From the NCBI GenBank assembly GCA_946480915.1, contig CAMLLO010000011.1, positions 83,620 to 147,619 of the forward strand: 64,000 nt of DNA, given 5' to 3'. Numbering within the stretch: the stretch's first letter is position 1; each line of letters opens with the position of its first letter. Source of the DNA: an uncultured Sphingobacteriaceae bacterium. Its GTDB lineage: Bacteria > Bacteroidota > Bacteroidia > Sphingobacteriales > Sphingobacteriaceae. The translations under genes and the position numbers were made by a program. This document shows, piece by piece, positions 8,908 through 17,291 of the stretch. Below the pieces are notes generated by a model that was given only the letters and a program-made list of their open reading frames with translations, searched no databases and had not been told where the DNA came from.

Positions 8908-9754
8908 ATGAAAAGTCCATGGCCTTTTCGAAGTTTGACATATTGATTTTTAATTTCTCTTTTTGTTCCGATAAAAACCAAATGAGCTTTTCTGTAGCGA
9001 TATTGCCTGTGAGTGTATCCGCGGCCATTGGGCAACCTCCATATCCTTTAATTGCAGAATCATAACGCCGGCAACCATTCAGGTATGCGGCATTAATCTT
9101 TTCCTCCCAATGTTCCGGAGTACTATGTAAGTGTAATCCGAATTCAACATCACCGAAACTGTCCTGAGCAATTCTATATACATCGCCAATCATCTCTGGC
9201 GTAGCTGAGCCAATAGTATCGGAGAGCGAAATGATCGAAACTCCTCTTTTTACCAGCTGTTCGGTCCAGTGGTGTATTAAATCGAGGTTCCATGCGTCAC
9301 CGTAAGGATTTCCAAACGCCATCGAAAGATAGACCACTGCTTTTTTATCAGATTTGTCGCATTTGGTTAATAGATCTTCAACAATATCTAAGGACTTCCT
9401 GATATCAGTGTTGGTGTTTCTTCTTTGAAAGGTTTCTGAAATGGAGAAGGGGTAGCCTAAATACGTGATCGAAGAATGCTTCAGCGCCTCATCAATACCT
9501 TTTACGTTTGCCACAATTGCCAGCAAGCTGGTTCTCGAAAGTTCTAGATTCAATCTTTCTAAAACCTCCACTGTATCTGCCATTTGAGGTACGGCTTTGG
9601 CCGATACGAAACTTCCAAAATCAAGTGTGTCAAATCCGACTTGCAGAAGCAGATTCAGGTAATTTATTTTATCAGCAGTCGAAATAAAGTAATTGAGCCC
9701 CTGCATGGCATCCCGTGGGCATTCAATCAACCGTATTTCTTTGGCACCGTCCAT
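8891..9754 (-). CDS. mvaB: hydroxymethylglutaryl-CoA lyase
   Basis: TIM-barrel lyase of the HMGL-like family, 287 residues, cleaving HMG-CoA to acetyl-CoA and acetoacetate in leucine catabolism. Seen: IRLIECPRDAMQG at the N-terminus (catalytic RD pair), FVSAKAVPQMAD, the metal ligands in FGLHLHSTPEHW and the signature GGCPMAADTLTGNIATE with the catalytic Cys. Typical length. It is followed on the same strand by nothing; the preceding same-strand gene is the type II NADH dehydrogenase, whose stop is 8 bp upstream, so they probably share a transcript. Confidence 0.93.
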   Translation of the reverse strand: MDGAKEIRLIECPRDAMQGLNYFISTADKINYLNLLLQVGFDTLDFGSFVSAKAVPQMADTVEVLERLNLELSRTSLLAIVANVKGIDEALKHSSITYLGYPFSISETFQRRNTNTDIRKSLDIVEDLLTKCDKSDKKAVVYLSMAFGNPYGDAWNLDLIHHWTEQLVKRGVSIISLSDTIGSATPEMIGDVYRIAQDSFGDVEFGLHLHSTPEHWEEKINAAYLNGCRRYDSAIKGYGGCPMAADTLTGNIATEKLIWFLSEQKEKLKINMSNFEKAMDFSSKIFH

Positions 9755-9762
9755 TTGACCTC

Positions 9763-11067
9763 TTATTTGGTTGTAGTATCCTCGCGCATCGATTCTCTGT
9801 TAAATGGTCGGATAATTAGCCGTGTGCCTCTGTCGTAACTGAAATAGCTCCACATCCAGTTTACAAATACAACCAGTTTATTTCTAAATCCAACCAGGCT
9901 CATTAAGTGAACAAACATCCAGACAAACCATGCGAAAACGCCCTGAAACCGGATTTTTCCGATATCCACCACGGCCCGGTTTCTTCCTACCGTAGCCATT
10001 GAGCCTTTGTCGAAATATTTAAATGGTTCAGGTTCTTCCTTATTAATTATTTTGATAAGGTTTTTAGACAAAAGTTTCCCTTGTTGCATGGCTACTGGCG
10101 CAACTCCGGGATGTCCGTTTGGTGTTTCCTCGGTTATCATGGCTGCAACATCGCCGATGGCAAAAATATTGTCATGGCCTTCAACCCTGTTAACTCGATC
10201 CACTTTTATTCTGGCCCCTCTAACAATGTGTTCTTTCGAAATACCTTCCGGGAATTCTCCTTTTACACCTGCGGACCACAACACGCTCTTACAAAGAATA
10301 TCCACACCGTTCGATAGTTTTATCAGGTCTCCATTGTAAGAAACAACGGTAACACCTGTAAGAACGTTTACACCCATTTCTACCAGGAATTCCCTTGCGC
10401 TGCGTTGTGCTTGTGGAGACATGGGGCCCAATACGACATTTGCGCCTTCAATCAGATAAATATTTACGTCAGCTATGTTAAGCTCAGGGTAATCTTTTTT
10501 CAATACATGCCGCTTGAGCTCGGATAATGCACCAGAAAGTTCGACACCGGTGGGGCCGCCGCCAACTACAACAAAATTTAAGAGTGCCGCTTTCTTAGTG
10601 GGGTCGTGTTCAATCAATGCTTCTTCAAGGTTCTGTAGAAGCATACTCCTCAGGTTTAAGGCCTCTGGAATGGTTTTCATGGGCATGGTATAATGCTCTA
10701 ACTCTTTTGATCCAAAAAAATTGGTATCAGAGCCCGATGCAATAACCAGATAATCATATTGAAATTCGCCAATAGTTGTGTTAATGGTATTTCTCCCGGG
10801 AAAAATGGAAAGGACCTCTGCATTTCTAAACAGGAAATTTCTTTGTCCCTTGAATATTTTACGAAGCGGGAATGCGATAGAATCTGGTTCTAAACCCCCA
10901 GTGGCTACCTGGTATAATAATGGTTGAAAAGTGTGGTAGTTGTGCCTGTCGAGCATTAAAACCTGAACTTCTTTTTCTTTGAGTTTCTTTGCCAGTTGAA
11001 TGCCACCAAAGCCTCCACCAATTATAATCACCTTCGGAAAGGTTATCGAAGAATTACTTGATTCCAT
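9763..11067 (-). CDS. ndh: type II NADH dehydrogenase (NDH-2)
   Basis: Membrane-associated, non-proton-pumping flavoprotein that oxidises NADH and reduces quinone. Two dinucleotide-binding folds are clear: FAD site VIIIGGGFGGIQLAKKL at the N-terminus and NADH site FVVVGGGPTGVELSGAL mid-protein, then the FAD-ribityl segment NIFAIGDVAAM. The C-terminus has a hydrophobic and aromatic stretch (FQGVFAWFVWMFVHLMSLVG) suited to membrane docking. The frame extends to an ATG at 11139, but that lies directly against the secDF terminator; the ATG at 11067 gives a normal 434-residue enzyme. Likely co-transcribed with mvaB. Confidence 0.9.
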   Translation of the reverse strand: MESSNSSITFPKVIIIGGGFGGIQLAKKLKEKEVQVLMLDRHNYHTFQPLLYQVATGGLEPDSIAFPLRKIFKGQRNFLFRNAEVLSIFPGRNTINTTIGEFQYDYLVIASGSDTNFFGSKELEHYTMPMKTIPEALNLRSMLLQNLEEALIEHDPTKKAALLNFVVVGGGPTGVELSGALSELKRHVLKKDYPELNIADVNIYLIEGANVVLGPMSPQAQRSAREFLVEMGVNVLTGVTVVSYNGDLIKLSNGVDILCKSVLWSAGVKGEFPEGISKEHIVRGARIKVDRVNRVEGHDNIFAIGDVAAMITEETPNGHPGVAPVAMQQGKLLSKNLIKIINKEEPEPFKYFDKGSMATVGRNRAVVDIGKIRFQGVFAWFVWMFVHLMSLVGFRNKLVVFVNWMWSYFSYDRGTRLIIRPFNRESMREDTTTK

Positions 11068-11141
11068 ATTTTGCATATCTGTATAAAACCTCCAATTCGA
11101 CGAAAAGTTAGTTTTTATGTTTGTTGGGCAAGTTACCAAAT

Positions 11142-11181
11142 AAAAAAAGCACCCAGCAGAGGTATGCTGAGTGCTTTTTTT
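11142..11181 (-). terminator. intrinsic terminator of secDF
   Basis: AAAAAAGCACCCAGCA pairs with TGCTGAGTGCTTTTTT around GAGGTA, with one bulge. It lies just past the secDF stop on the minus strand; symmetrical T-runs would allow either direction. Confidence 0.85.
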
Positions 11182-11195
11182 ATTTATGCGATTTG

Positions 11196-14183
11196 TTATT
11201 TTAACGCTGGTTCCAGCTTTTTATCTTTTTTATCTTTATTGCTTTCAAATTCAATAATTACTGGAGAGGCAACACAAATAGAGGAATATGTTCCAAAAAT
11301 CACCCCTATCAGGAGAGCAAAAGAGAATCCTCTAATTACTTCGCCCCCAAATATGAATAGCACAGCCAGCACAAATATTACCGTTAGGGCAGTTATAATT
11401 GTACGACTCAAAGTGCTGTTAATGGCATTATTGATAACCTCTTTCATGTCATCTTTCTTTGAATGGTGAAGACCCAGATATTCTCTGATCCTATCAAATA
11501 CAACCACCGTATCATTAATAGAATAACCAATAACGGTTAATATTGCAGCAATAAACGCCTGATCGATATCTAATGAGAAGGGAAGTATTCCATTAAATAA
11601 TGAGAAGAATGACAGTACCAGTAATACATCATGGGTTAAGGCCACTAATGCCCCCACGCTGTACGACCATTTCCTGAATCTCAATAGAATGTAAAGGGAG
11701 ATTACTATAATTGAAAATAAAACAGAGTAAATGGCAGACGCTTTAATATCATTTGCAATTGTTGGTCCTACTTTTTGAGAGCTTAAAACCTCATTCGAGC
11801 CTATTTTCGATAAGCCTTCTTTTAACTTGTTTTCTGCCGAAACGTCCGCATTCTCATTCGTGTCGTCTATAAGATATGAGGTGGTTACCTTAACTTCATC
11901 GTTGCCATAACCAAATGATTTAACTTCTGTAGTAGTATTAAATGTATTGGTTAAAACTTCTCTAACTTGTTCCAACTCGACTGGTTTCTCAAATTTAACT
12001 ACATATGAGCGTCCTCCTTTAAAATCCACACCCAGGCTGAAACCTCTGGTAAACATCGAAATTAAACCCAGGGTAATGAATACTCCGGAGATTAGATAGA
12101 AGATTTTCCTGTTTTTAACAAATGCAAAATTTGAGTTTTTAAACGTGTGCGAGCTCCAAGGATTTGAGAATTTAATCTTCATATCTTTCTTCAGCATCCA
12201 CTCAAAAACCAATCTTGAAATGAAAATCGCGGTAAATAAAGAGGTAATGATACCGACCATTAAGGTCGTTGCAAAACCAAGAATCGGGCCCTTACCGAAT
12301 ATGTACAAAATTACGCCTGTTAAAAACGTTGTAATTTGTGAATCCAGGATAGAAGGCATGGCATGTTTAAATCCGTCTGCAATAGCAAGTCTTGTCGCTT
12401 TGCCATGTTCAAGTTCTTCCCTGACCCTTTCATAAATCAAAACGTTTGCATCTACTGCCATACCCATCGTTAATACGATACCGGCAATACCCGGAAGTGT
12501 CAGTACAGCTCCTAAAGAGGCGAGTACACCCATCAGGAAAAAGATGTTTACAAATACCGCGATATTTGCAACGGTTCCTGCTCTGTTGTAGTAAAGCATC
12601 ATGAAGACTAATACTACGATTAATCCGATTACAGACGAATTTAACCCAGCATTTATCGCCGACTCTCCAAGAGAAGGACCAACAATAGCTTCTTCAACAA
12701 TTTTAGCAGGGGCAGGTAAACGACCCGCTTTTAAAACGTTGGCTAAATCTTTGGTGTCATTTGCTGTAAAGTTTCCTGTAATGGATGACACTCCGTTTGG
12801 AATTTCATTTTGCACAGTGGGTGCAGAATAAACATAGTTATCCAAAACAATAGCGATGCTATGTTTTGCATTTTGATCTGATGAAGCCGCCGCAGTGATT
12901 TGTTTCCATTTTCTCGCTCCGTCAGAATTCATTACCATGATAACTTCATGTCCGCCGTTTTGGCCAACATCATCACGGGCATCGGTAATTACATCACCAG
13001 CTAAAGCTGCTGAACCATCAAATCCGGACGCTTTTAAAGCGTACAATTCATAAACCTCACTTTCCTCGCTCATTGGTTTAACTCCCCAATAAAACTTGGT
13101 ATTTTGAGGAATCATAGATTTTATAGCGGGACTGCTTAAGTATGAATTCACTTTGGCTGTATCCTTTAGAGCAGAGTAACCTACTACTGCACCGGGTCTA
13201 AGAGCTGTTTGTCCATTTTCTCCCTGGTAAGTTGCCGGAGCTAACACTGCAAATAGAGGATTCTTTTTAGCTTGTTCGGCCTGGTTTCCAGCTAATGCTG
13301 ATGTGTCTTTACTCGCAGAATCTTTTTTAGCGCCAAGATTTGCCAATTTACCACCACTTTTTTCGGCTGGAGCGGCGCCGGCAGCTTTTGCTGTGTCGGC
13401 TACTGCTTGCTGGGTTGCAGCTAATGTTTTATTGATATTCTCGAGTAATGGGAAGATCTCCATATTTTCATGGGTTTCCCAAAATTCTAGTTTTGCCGAG
13501 CCTTGTAAAAGTTTACGAACACGTTGCTGATCAGAAACGCCTGGCAGTTCAATGAGTATCCGGTTACTTCCTTGTTGTTTTTGGATATTCGGAGAGGTAA
13601 CACCAAATTTATCTATACGTGTACGAAGAACGTTAAACGAACGGTCAATAGCACTTTCAGATTCGCCTTGAAGAAATTTTAACACTTCCGAATTGCTTGC
13701 ATCAGGTTTAACTTTTGCGGCATTTTCTCTGGTTGCGAAATAAGTGGCAAGTTTGCCATTGGGGTTTAGCTTTTCAAACTCTTCGCCAAATAAGCTAATA
13801 AAATCCTTTTGGCTGTTTTTTAGACGGCCTTCAGCATTTTTTAAAGCGGTATTAAAACTTTGATCGGTATTATTGTTAGCAAGGTTACGCACCAGTTCGG
13901 AAAGCGATATTTCCATGGTAACGTTCATACCACCTTTCAAGTCAAGTCCCAGAGGGATTTGTCTTTCTTTGACATAGTTGTAGTTAAACTGAGTAAAACC
14001 TAAGTTATACACTGGCTGCGTGCCGATGGAATCGAGATAGGCTTTCTCTTTTAATGGATCGCCCTTGGCATATTCCCTGGCATCTCTTTCAACTTGTTTT
14101 GCCACCCACGTAAACGAAAGAGAGTATAAACACCCTATTGTTAACGCTATAGCGACGAATTTAATCAGTCCTTTACCTTGCAT
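11196..14183 (-). CDS. secDF: protein translocase fusion SecDF
   Basis: Single 995-residue chain joining SecD and SecF, the RND-type accessory of SecYEG that uses the proton gradient to pull proteins into the periplasm. Order: N-terminal membrane anchor, periplasmic P1 domain (start signature QIPLGLDLKGGMNVTMEISL), first six-helix block with GMAVDANVLIYERVREEL near residues 575-590, then the SecF part beginning with the GFSLGVDFKGGRSYVV signature and its own helix block (GYSINDTVVVFDRIREYLG). Fused SecDF is usual in Bacteroidota. An Ala/Lys/Ser-rich low-complexity insertion of about 55 residues (roughly 245-300) sits inside P1. Own promoter and terminator, single-gene unit. Confidence 0.97.
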   Translation of the reverse strand: MQGKGLIKFVAIALTIGCLYSLSFTWVAKQVERDAREYAKGDPLKEKAYLDSIGTQPVYNLGFTQFNYNYVKERQIPLGLDLKGGMNVTMEISLSELVRNLANNNTDQSFNTALKNAEGRLKNSQKDFISLFGEEFEKLNPNGKLATYFATRENAAKVKPDASNSEVLKFLQGESESAIDRSFNVLRTRIDKFGVTSPNIQKQQGSNRILIELPGVSDQQRVRKLLQGSAKLEFWETHENMEIFPLLENINKTLAATQQAVADTAKAAGAAPAEKSGGKLANLGAKKDSASKDTSALAGNQAEQAKKNPLFAVLAPATYQGENGQTALRPGAVVGYSALKDTAKVNSYLSSPAIKSMIPQNTKFYWGVKPMSEESEVYELYALKASGFDGSAALAGDVITDARDDVGQNGGHEVIMVMNSDGARKWKQITAAASSDQNAKHSIAIVLDNYVYSAPTVQNEIPNGVSSITGNFTANDTKDLANVLKAGRLPAPAKIVEEAIVGPSLGESAINAGLNSSVIGLIVVLVFMMLYYNRAGTVANIAVFVNIFFLMGVLASLGAVLTLPGIAGIVLTMGMAVDANVLIYERVREELEHGKATRLAIADGFKHAMPSILDSQITTFLTGVILYIFGKGPILGFATTLMVGIITSLFTAIFISRLVFEWMLKKDMKIKFSNPWSSHTFKNSNFAFVKNRKIFYLISGVFITLGLISMFTRGFSLGVDFKGGRSYVVKFEKPVELEQVREVLTNTFNTTTEVKSFGYGNDEVKVTTSYLIDDTNENADVSAENKLKEGLSKIGSNEVLSSQKVGPTIANDIKASAIYSVLFSIIVISLYILLRFRKWSYSVGALVALTHDVLLVLSFFSLFNGILPFSLDIDQAFIAAILTVIGYSINDTVVVFDRIREYLGLHHSKKDDMKEVINNAINSTLSRTIITALTVIFVLAVLFIFGGEVIRGFSFALLIGVIFGTYSSICVASPVIIEFESNKDKKDKKLEPALK

Positions 14184-14236
14184 TTTGATTTATATTGTAT
14201 TGTGTTTTTAATTTAAGCCCTTTTTAGATAAGACGG

Positions 14237-14244
14237 CAAATCTA
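14237..14244 (-). promoter_or_regulatory. -7 box of the secDF promoter
   Basis: Exact TAnnTTTG match (TAGATTTG, followed by CC) on the minus strand, about 55 bp upstream of the secDF ATG. No clear TTTG was found at the -33 distance, so only the -7 element is reported. Confidence 0.45.
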
Positions 14245-14298
14245 AGTAAATTTTTAATTTATGAAATTCTTAAATGTATAAATAATAAAGCTTAAAAC

Positions 14299-14784
14299 TT
14301 ATAGCTTTTGATAAGTTAGAAATGAGTAGGAAAACGGAGTTTTTTCATCGGGCTCAAAATCTTCTTTTTGTATTTCCTGCCATTCGGCAGGTGAGATTTC
14401 GGGAAAGAAGGTATCAGCTTCGAAACTTTTATGAATCCTGGTCAGATAAATTCGATCCAGCTTCGGTAAGGCTTGTTTAAATATTTCAGCACCACCAATT
14501 ACAAACACTTCATCTTCCTTCTCACACAAAGCCAATGCTTCATCCAAAGAACTACTAATTTCTGCCCCAGGCAGGCTTAAATCTGCCTGACGGGTAATTA
14601 CAATGTTCCTCCGGTTCGGAAGTACTTTGCCCATGCTGTCAAACGTTTTTCGGCCCATAATTATGCTATGGCCGGTAGTGATGTTTTTAAATCTTTTTAA
14701 ATCTGCGGGAAAGTGGACAAGAAGCTGATTGTTTTTACCTATTCCTGAATTTTGGTCAACGACAACGATGGCGGATATAGTCAT
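14299..14784 (-). CDS. folA: dihydrofolate reductase
   Basis: NADPH-dependent reduction of dihydrofolate to tetrahydrofolate, 161 residues, cytoplasmic. Seen: ISAIVVVDQNSGIGKNNQLL with the Met20-type loop, the helix segment HFPADLKRFKNITTGHSIIMGRKTFDSMG (substrate carboxylate/acid Asp region in shortened form FPADLKRFK), the NADPH loop PNRRNIVITR and the C-terminal VIGGAEIFKQALP. It works with thyA, which lies 550 bp upstream on the same strand; the two are separated by a four-helix-bundle gene that looks inserted. The start codon is inside the left copy of a 14-bp inverted repeat. Confidence 0.95.
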   Translation of the reverse strand: MTISAIVVVDQNSGIGKNNQLLVHFPADLKRFKNITTGHSIIMGRKTFDSMGKVLPNRRNIVITRQADLSLPGAEISSSLDEALALCEKEDEVFVIGGAEIFKQALPKLDRIYLTRIHKSFEADTFFPEISPAEWQEIQKEDFEPDEKTPFSYSFLTYQKL

Positions 14785-14792
14785 TAGTTTTT
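14779..14792. repeat. left copy of a 14-bp inverted repeat around the four-helix-bundle gene
   Basis: AGTCATTAGTTTTT here is the exact reverse complement of 15314-15327. A further 10-bp copy (AGTCATTAGT) lies at 14829-14838 across the stop codon of the enclosed gene. See the matching finding. Confidence 0.6.
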
Positions 14793-14833
14793 AGTTCATT
14801 AATTTAGTTAGCCTTAGATTAGTTTGGGAGTCA

Positions 14834-15229
14834 TTAGTGGTTAGTCGAAATAATTGAGGCTTCTTTAGTATTACCAATGAATTTTATATAAGAATTAAGC
14901 ATTTTATGAATTTGGGTAAGTTCGTCTATCAATTGATCAGCTTTTTTTTCCTCGAGGATTTTTCTTGTTTTCAACTTTATTAACCAACTCTTAGTTTCCA
15001 TAATTGAACCCCTACTGAAATAGCAAAAATTTTTATTTTCTTTGAAATGAAACCTTCCATAACCTTCGGCAATATTGGCTCCTATGGAATCTGCTGACCT
15101 TACAAGTTGTTTGCCAATGGTGTCTTTGATGAAATAATCTTTCCATGAAGCTACTTCAAACCAAATTTCATCAGAAAGCTTCTCAGCTCTTTTATAAACT
15201 TCTAAGTCATCTAACTTGTATGAACTCAT
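14834..15229 (-). CDS. four-helix-bundle protein (23S rRNA intervening-sequence protein family)
   Basis: A 131-residue protein of the S23 / 23S rRNA intervening-sequence family: LDDLEVYKRAEKLSDEIW at the start, then the signature QLVRSADSIGANIAEGYGR with its conserved Ser/Asn/Glu pattern, and SRGSIMETKSWLIKL in the third helix, forming a pentameric four-helix bundle in known structures. Function in cells is unknown; the family often sits in rRNA intervening sequences or in variable genome positions. Here it lies between folA and thyA, is flanked by perfect 14-bp inverted repeats, and has more AT-rich flanks than its neighbours, suggesting a later insertion. Confidence 0.85.
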   Translation of the reverse strand: MSSYKLDDLEVYKRAEKLSDEIWFEVASWKDYFIKDTIGKQLVRSADSIGANIAEGYGRFHFKENKNFCYFSRGSIMETKSWLIKLKTRKILEEKKADQLIDELTQIHKMLNSYIKFIGNTKEASIISTNH

Positions 15230-15313
15230 GATGCTAATATAAATTATAATCTAACCTAATTAACATTTTCGGAATAGATAACTAATTACTATTTATTGAA
15301 AAAATAATAACTC

Positions 15314-15327
15314 AAAAACTAATGACT
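15314..15327. repeat. right copy of a 14-bp inverted repeat around the four-helix-bundle gene
   Basis: AAAAACTAATGACT, exact reverse complement of 14779-14792, located 13 bp before the thyA stop codon end. The interval between the two copies is about 520 bp. Confidence 0.6.
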
Positions 15328-15340
15328 GGTAATTAATTAA

Positions 15341-16135
15341 CTAAACTGCTACAGGTGCTTTAATATGTGGATGCGGATCGTAATTCTCTAAGGTGAAATC
15401 TTCAAATTTAAATTCAAAAATATCTTTGATATCCGGATTGAGTTTTACCCGCGGTAGAGGCCGTGGTTCGCGGCTTAATTGAAGTTTGGTTTGTTCAATA
15501 TGATTGTTGTACAGGTGCGCATCGCCAAGAGTATGGATAAACTCGCCGGGTTTTAATCCGCAAACCTGAGCAACCATCAGCGTCAGCAAGGCATACGATG
15601 CAATGTTGAAAGGCACGCCTAAAAATATATCCGCGCTTCGTTGATACAATTGGCAGCTCAATTTTCCCTCAGCTACGTAAAACTGAAAAAAGCTATGGCA
15701 GGGAGGAAGCGCCATATTTTCAATTTCGGCGACGTTCCATGCCGATACAATTAAACGTCTGGAATCAGGAGTGTTTTTTATCTGATTAATAACATTGGTA
15801 ATTTGATCAATATGCCGCCCGTCGGGAGTTGGCCACGAGCGCCATTGATATCCGTACACAGGACCCAAATCTCCATTCTCATCCGCCCATTCGTCCCAGA
15901 TGCTCACACCATTTTCTTTCAGGTACCTGATATTCGTGTCGCCTTTTAAAAACCAGATCAATTCGTGAAGTATCGAGCGAAGATGAAGTTTTTTGGTTGT
16001 TACCAGTGGAAATCCTTCCTCCAGGTTAAAACGCATTTGGTATCCGAACACGCTAATAGTTCCCGTTCCGGTACGATCGTGTTTTTGTGTGCCTGTGTTC
16101 AGCACGTGCTGCATCAAATCAAGATATTGTCTCAT
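15341..16135 (-). CDS. thyA: thymidylate synthase
   Basis: Makes dTMP from dUMP with methylene-tetrahydrofolate; the dihydrofolate produced is recycled by FolA. The 264 residues equal the length of the E. coli enzyme and keep catalytic Cys146 in [12 protein letters not shown], the dUMP phosphate Arg in HDRTGTGT and [10 protein letters not shown], and the folate-binding C-terminus (HIKAPVAV). The cofactor loop and [12 protein letters not shown] helix are intact. Start at the ATG at 16135; ispE diverges from it with 71 bp between starts. Confidence 0.97.
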   Translation of the reverse strand: MRQYLDLMQHVLNTGTQKHDRTGTGTISVFGYQMRFNLEEGFPLVTTKKLHLRSILHELIWFLKGDTNIRYLKENGVSIWDEWADENGDLGPVYGYQWRSWPTPDGRHIDQITNVINQIKNTPDSRRLIVSAWNVAEIENMALPPCHSFFQFYVAEGKLSCQLYQRSADIFLGVPFNIASYALLTLMVAQVCGLKPGEFIHTLGDAHLYNNHIEQTKLQLSREPRPLPRVKLNPDIKDIFEFKFEDFTLENYDPHPHIKAPVAV

Positions 16136-16206
16136 CTTCTACAAAAGAAATAAATGTATTTTTACCGTCCTACAATTGTGAACAAAATATCGATTGTTTA
16201 GAACTC

Positions 16207-17010
16207 ATGCTTACATTTCCAAACGCTAAAATAAATATTGGTTTAACCATTGTTTCAAGAAGAAGCGATGGTTATCATAATCTTGAAACGGTTTTCTATC
16301 CTGTAAAGATAAACGATGCATTGGAAATTGTCGAAGCAGATAAATTAAGTTTCGAAACGTCGGGAATTGAAATACCGGGTTATGCCAACGAGAATCTTTG
16401 CCTTAAAGCGTATGGATTGCTAAAAGCAGATCATGATATCCCTCCATTAAGAATCCATTTGCACAAACAAATACCGATCGGGGCAGGCTTGGGCGGAGGA
16501 TCAGCCGATGCGGCTTTTTTTATCAAACTGGTGAATGATAAATTTAATTTGGGATTAAATACCTCAACGATGGAAGCGTATGCCAGGCAACTTGGCGCCG
16601 ACTGTGCGTTCTTTGTTCAAAATAAACCTGTATTTGCTTTTGGAAAAGGTGATGAGTTTGAAACAGTCGGCTTGGACTTGTCTCCGTATAATCTGGTGCT
16701 GGTTATGCCACCTGTTCACGTTTCTACGGGTGAAGCCTACCGGGGAGTAAGGCCACATCAGCCGGTTGAATCTTTAAAAGAGTTAATCAAACTGCCTATT
16801 GAAGAATGGCGGCCTGTAATTAAAAATGATTTCGAAGAATCTGTTTTCAGAAATCATGCATCAATTAGAGGCGTAAAAGCCGCTTTGTATGAAGCAGGTG
16901 CTATTTACGCTTCGATGAGCGGTAGCGGAGCTTCTGTTTATGGAATATTTAGGAACGACATCGACTTAACAGCGCTTGAGAAAGAGAATCAGGTATTTTA
17001 CGGTGTTTAA
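16207..17010 (+). CDS. ispE: 4-diphosphocytidyl-2-C-methyl-D-erythritol kinase
   Basis: GHMP-family kinase of the non-mevalonate isoprenoid pathway, phosphorylating CDP-methylerythritol at the 2-hydroxyl. Seen: N-terminal FPNAKINIGL and RRSDGYHNLETVFYPV, the ATP loop PIGAGLGGGSADAA and the C-terminal SMSGSGASVYGIF. At 267 residues it is normal for Bacteroidota IspE. The frame is open 120 nt upstream into thyA, but the ATG at 16207 yields the family start. It overlaps the 3' end of the LapA-like gene by 4 nt. No other isoprenoid genes are in the window. Confidence 0.93.
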   Translation: MLTFPNAKINIGLTIVSRRSDGYHNLETVFYPVKINDALEIVEADKLSFETSGIEIPGYANENLCLKAYGLLKADHDIPPLRIHLHKQIPIGAGLGGGSADAAFFIKLVNDKFNLGLNTSTMEAYARQLGADCAFFVQNKPVFAFGKGDEFETVGLDLSPYNLVLVMPPVHVSTGEAYRGVRPHQPVESLKELIKLPIEEWRPVIKNDFEESVFRNHASIRGVKAALYEAGAIYASMSGSGASVYGIFRNDIDLTALEKENQVFYGV

Positions 17011-17285
17011 TCTATATAGTCGCGATCTTCATCGCTTAAAGCGGAGCGTCTTTCTTCCGGCTCAGCAACTTCAAATTCAGGCTCTTTGTGAACAGATTCT
17101 TTCCTTTTAGGTTTGGCTGCCACAATGCCGATGATAAACCCTAACCCAAACATAGTTCCAAGTATCACTAGTTTCGGGATTTTGGTGGCGCCAAATAGCC
17201 AGAAGTCTATCTCTTCTGTATTGTTCATTAAAACGATGGTTACCAAAACAGAGGCGATGATAATGAAAATGGTTTTTCCACTCAT
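17007..17285 (-). CDS. LapA-domain small membrane protein
   Basis: A 92-residue protein with two hydrophobic helices (residues ~5-20 and ~38-58) joined by the short EEIDFWLFGATKIPK segment, and an acidic cytoplasmic tail (EPEFEVAEPEERR). The helix-loop-helix with polar NNTEEIDF fits the LapA/DUF1049 family, whose E. coli member helps control LPS assembly with LapB. There is no LapB here. It is 6 bp downstream of the large gluzincin/propeller gene and probably co-transcribed with it. Confidence 0.7.
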   Translation of the reverse strand: MSGKTIFIIIASVLVTIVLMNNTEEIDFWLFGATKIPKLVILGTMFGLGFIIGIVAAKPKRKESVHKEPEFEVAEPEERRSALSDEDRDYID

Positions 17286-17291
17286 GATACT

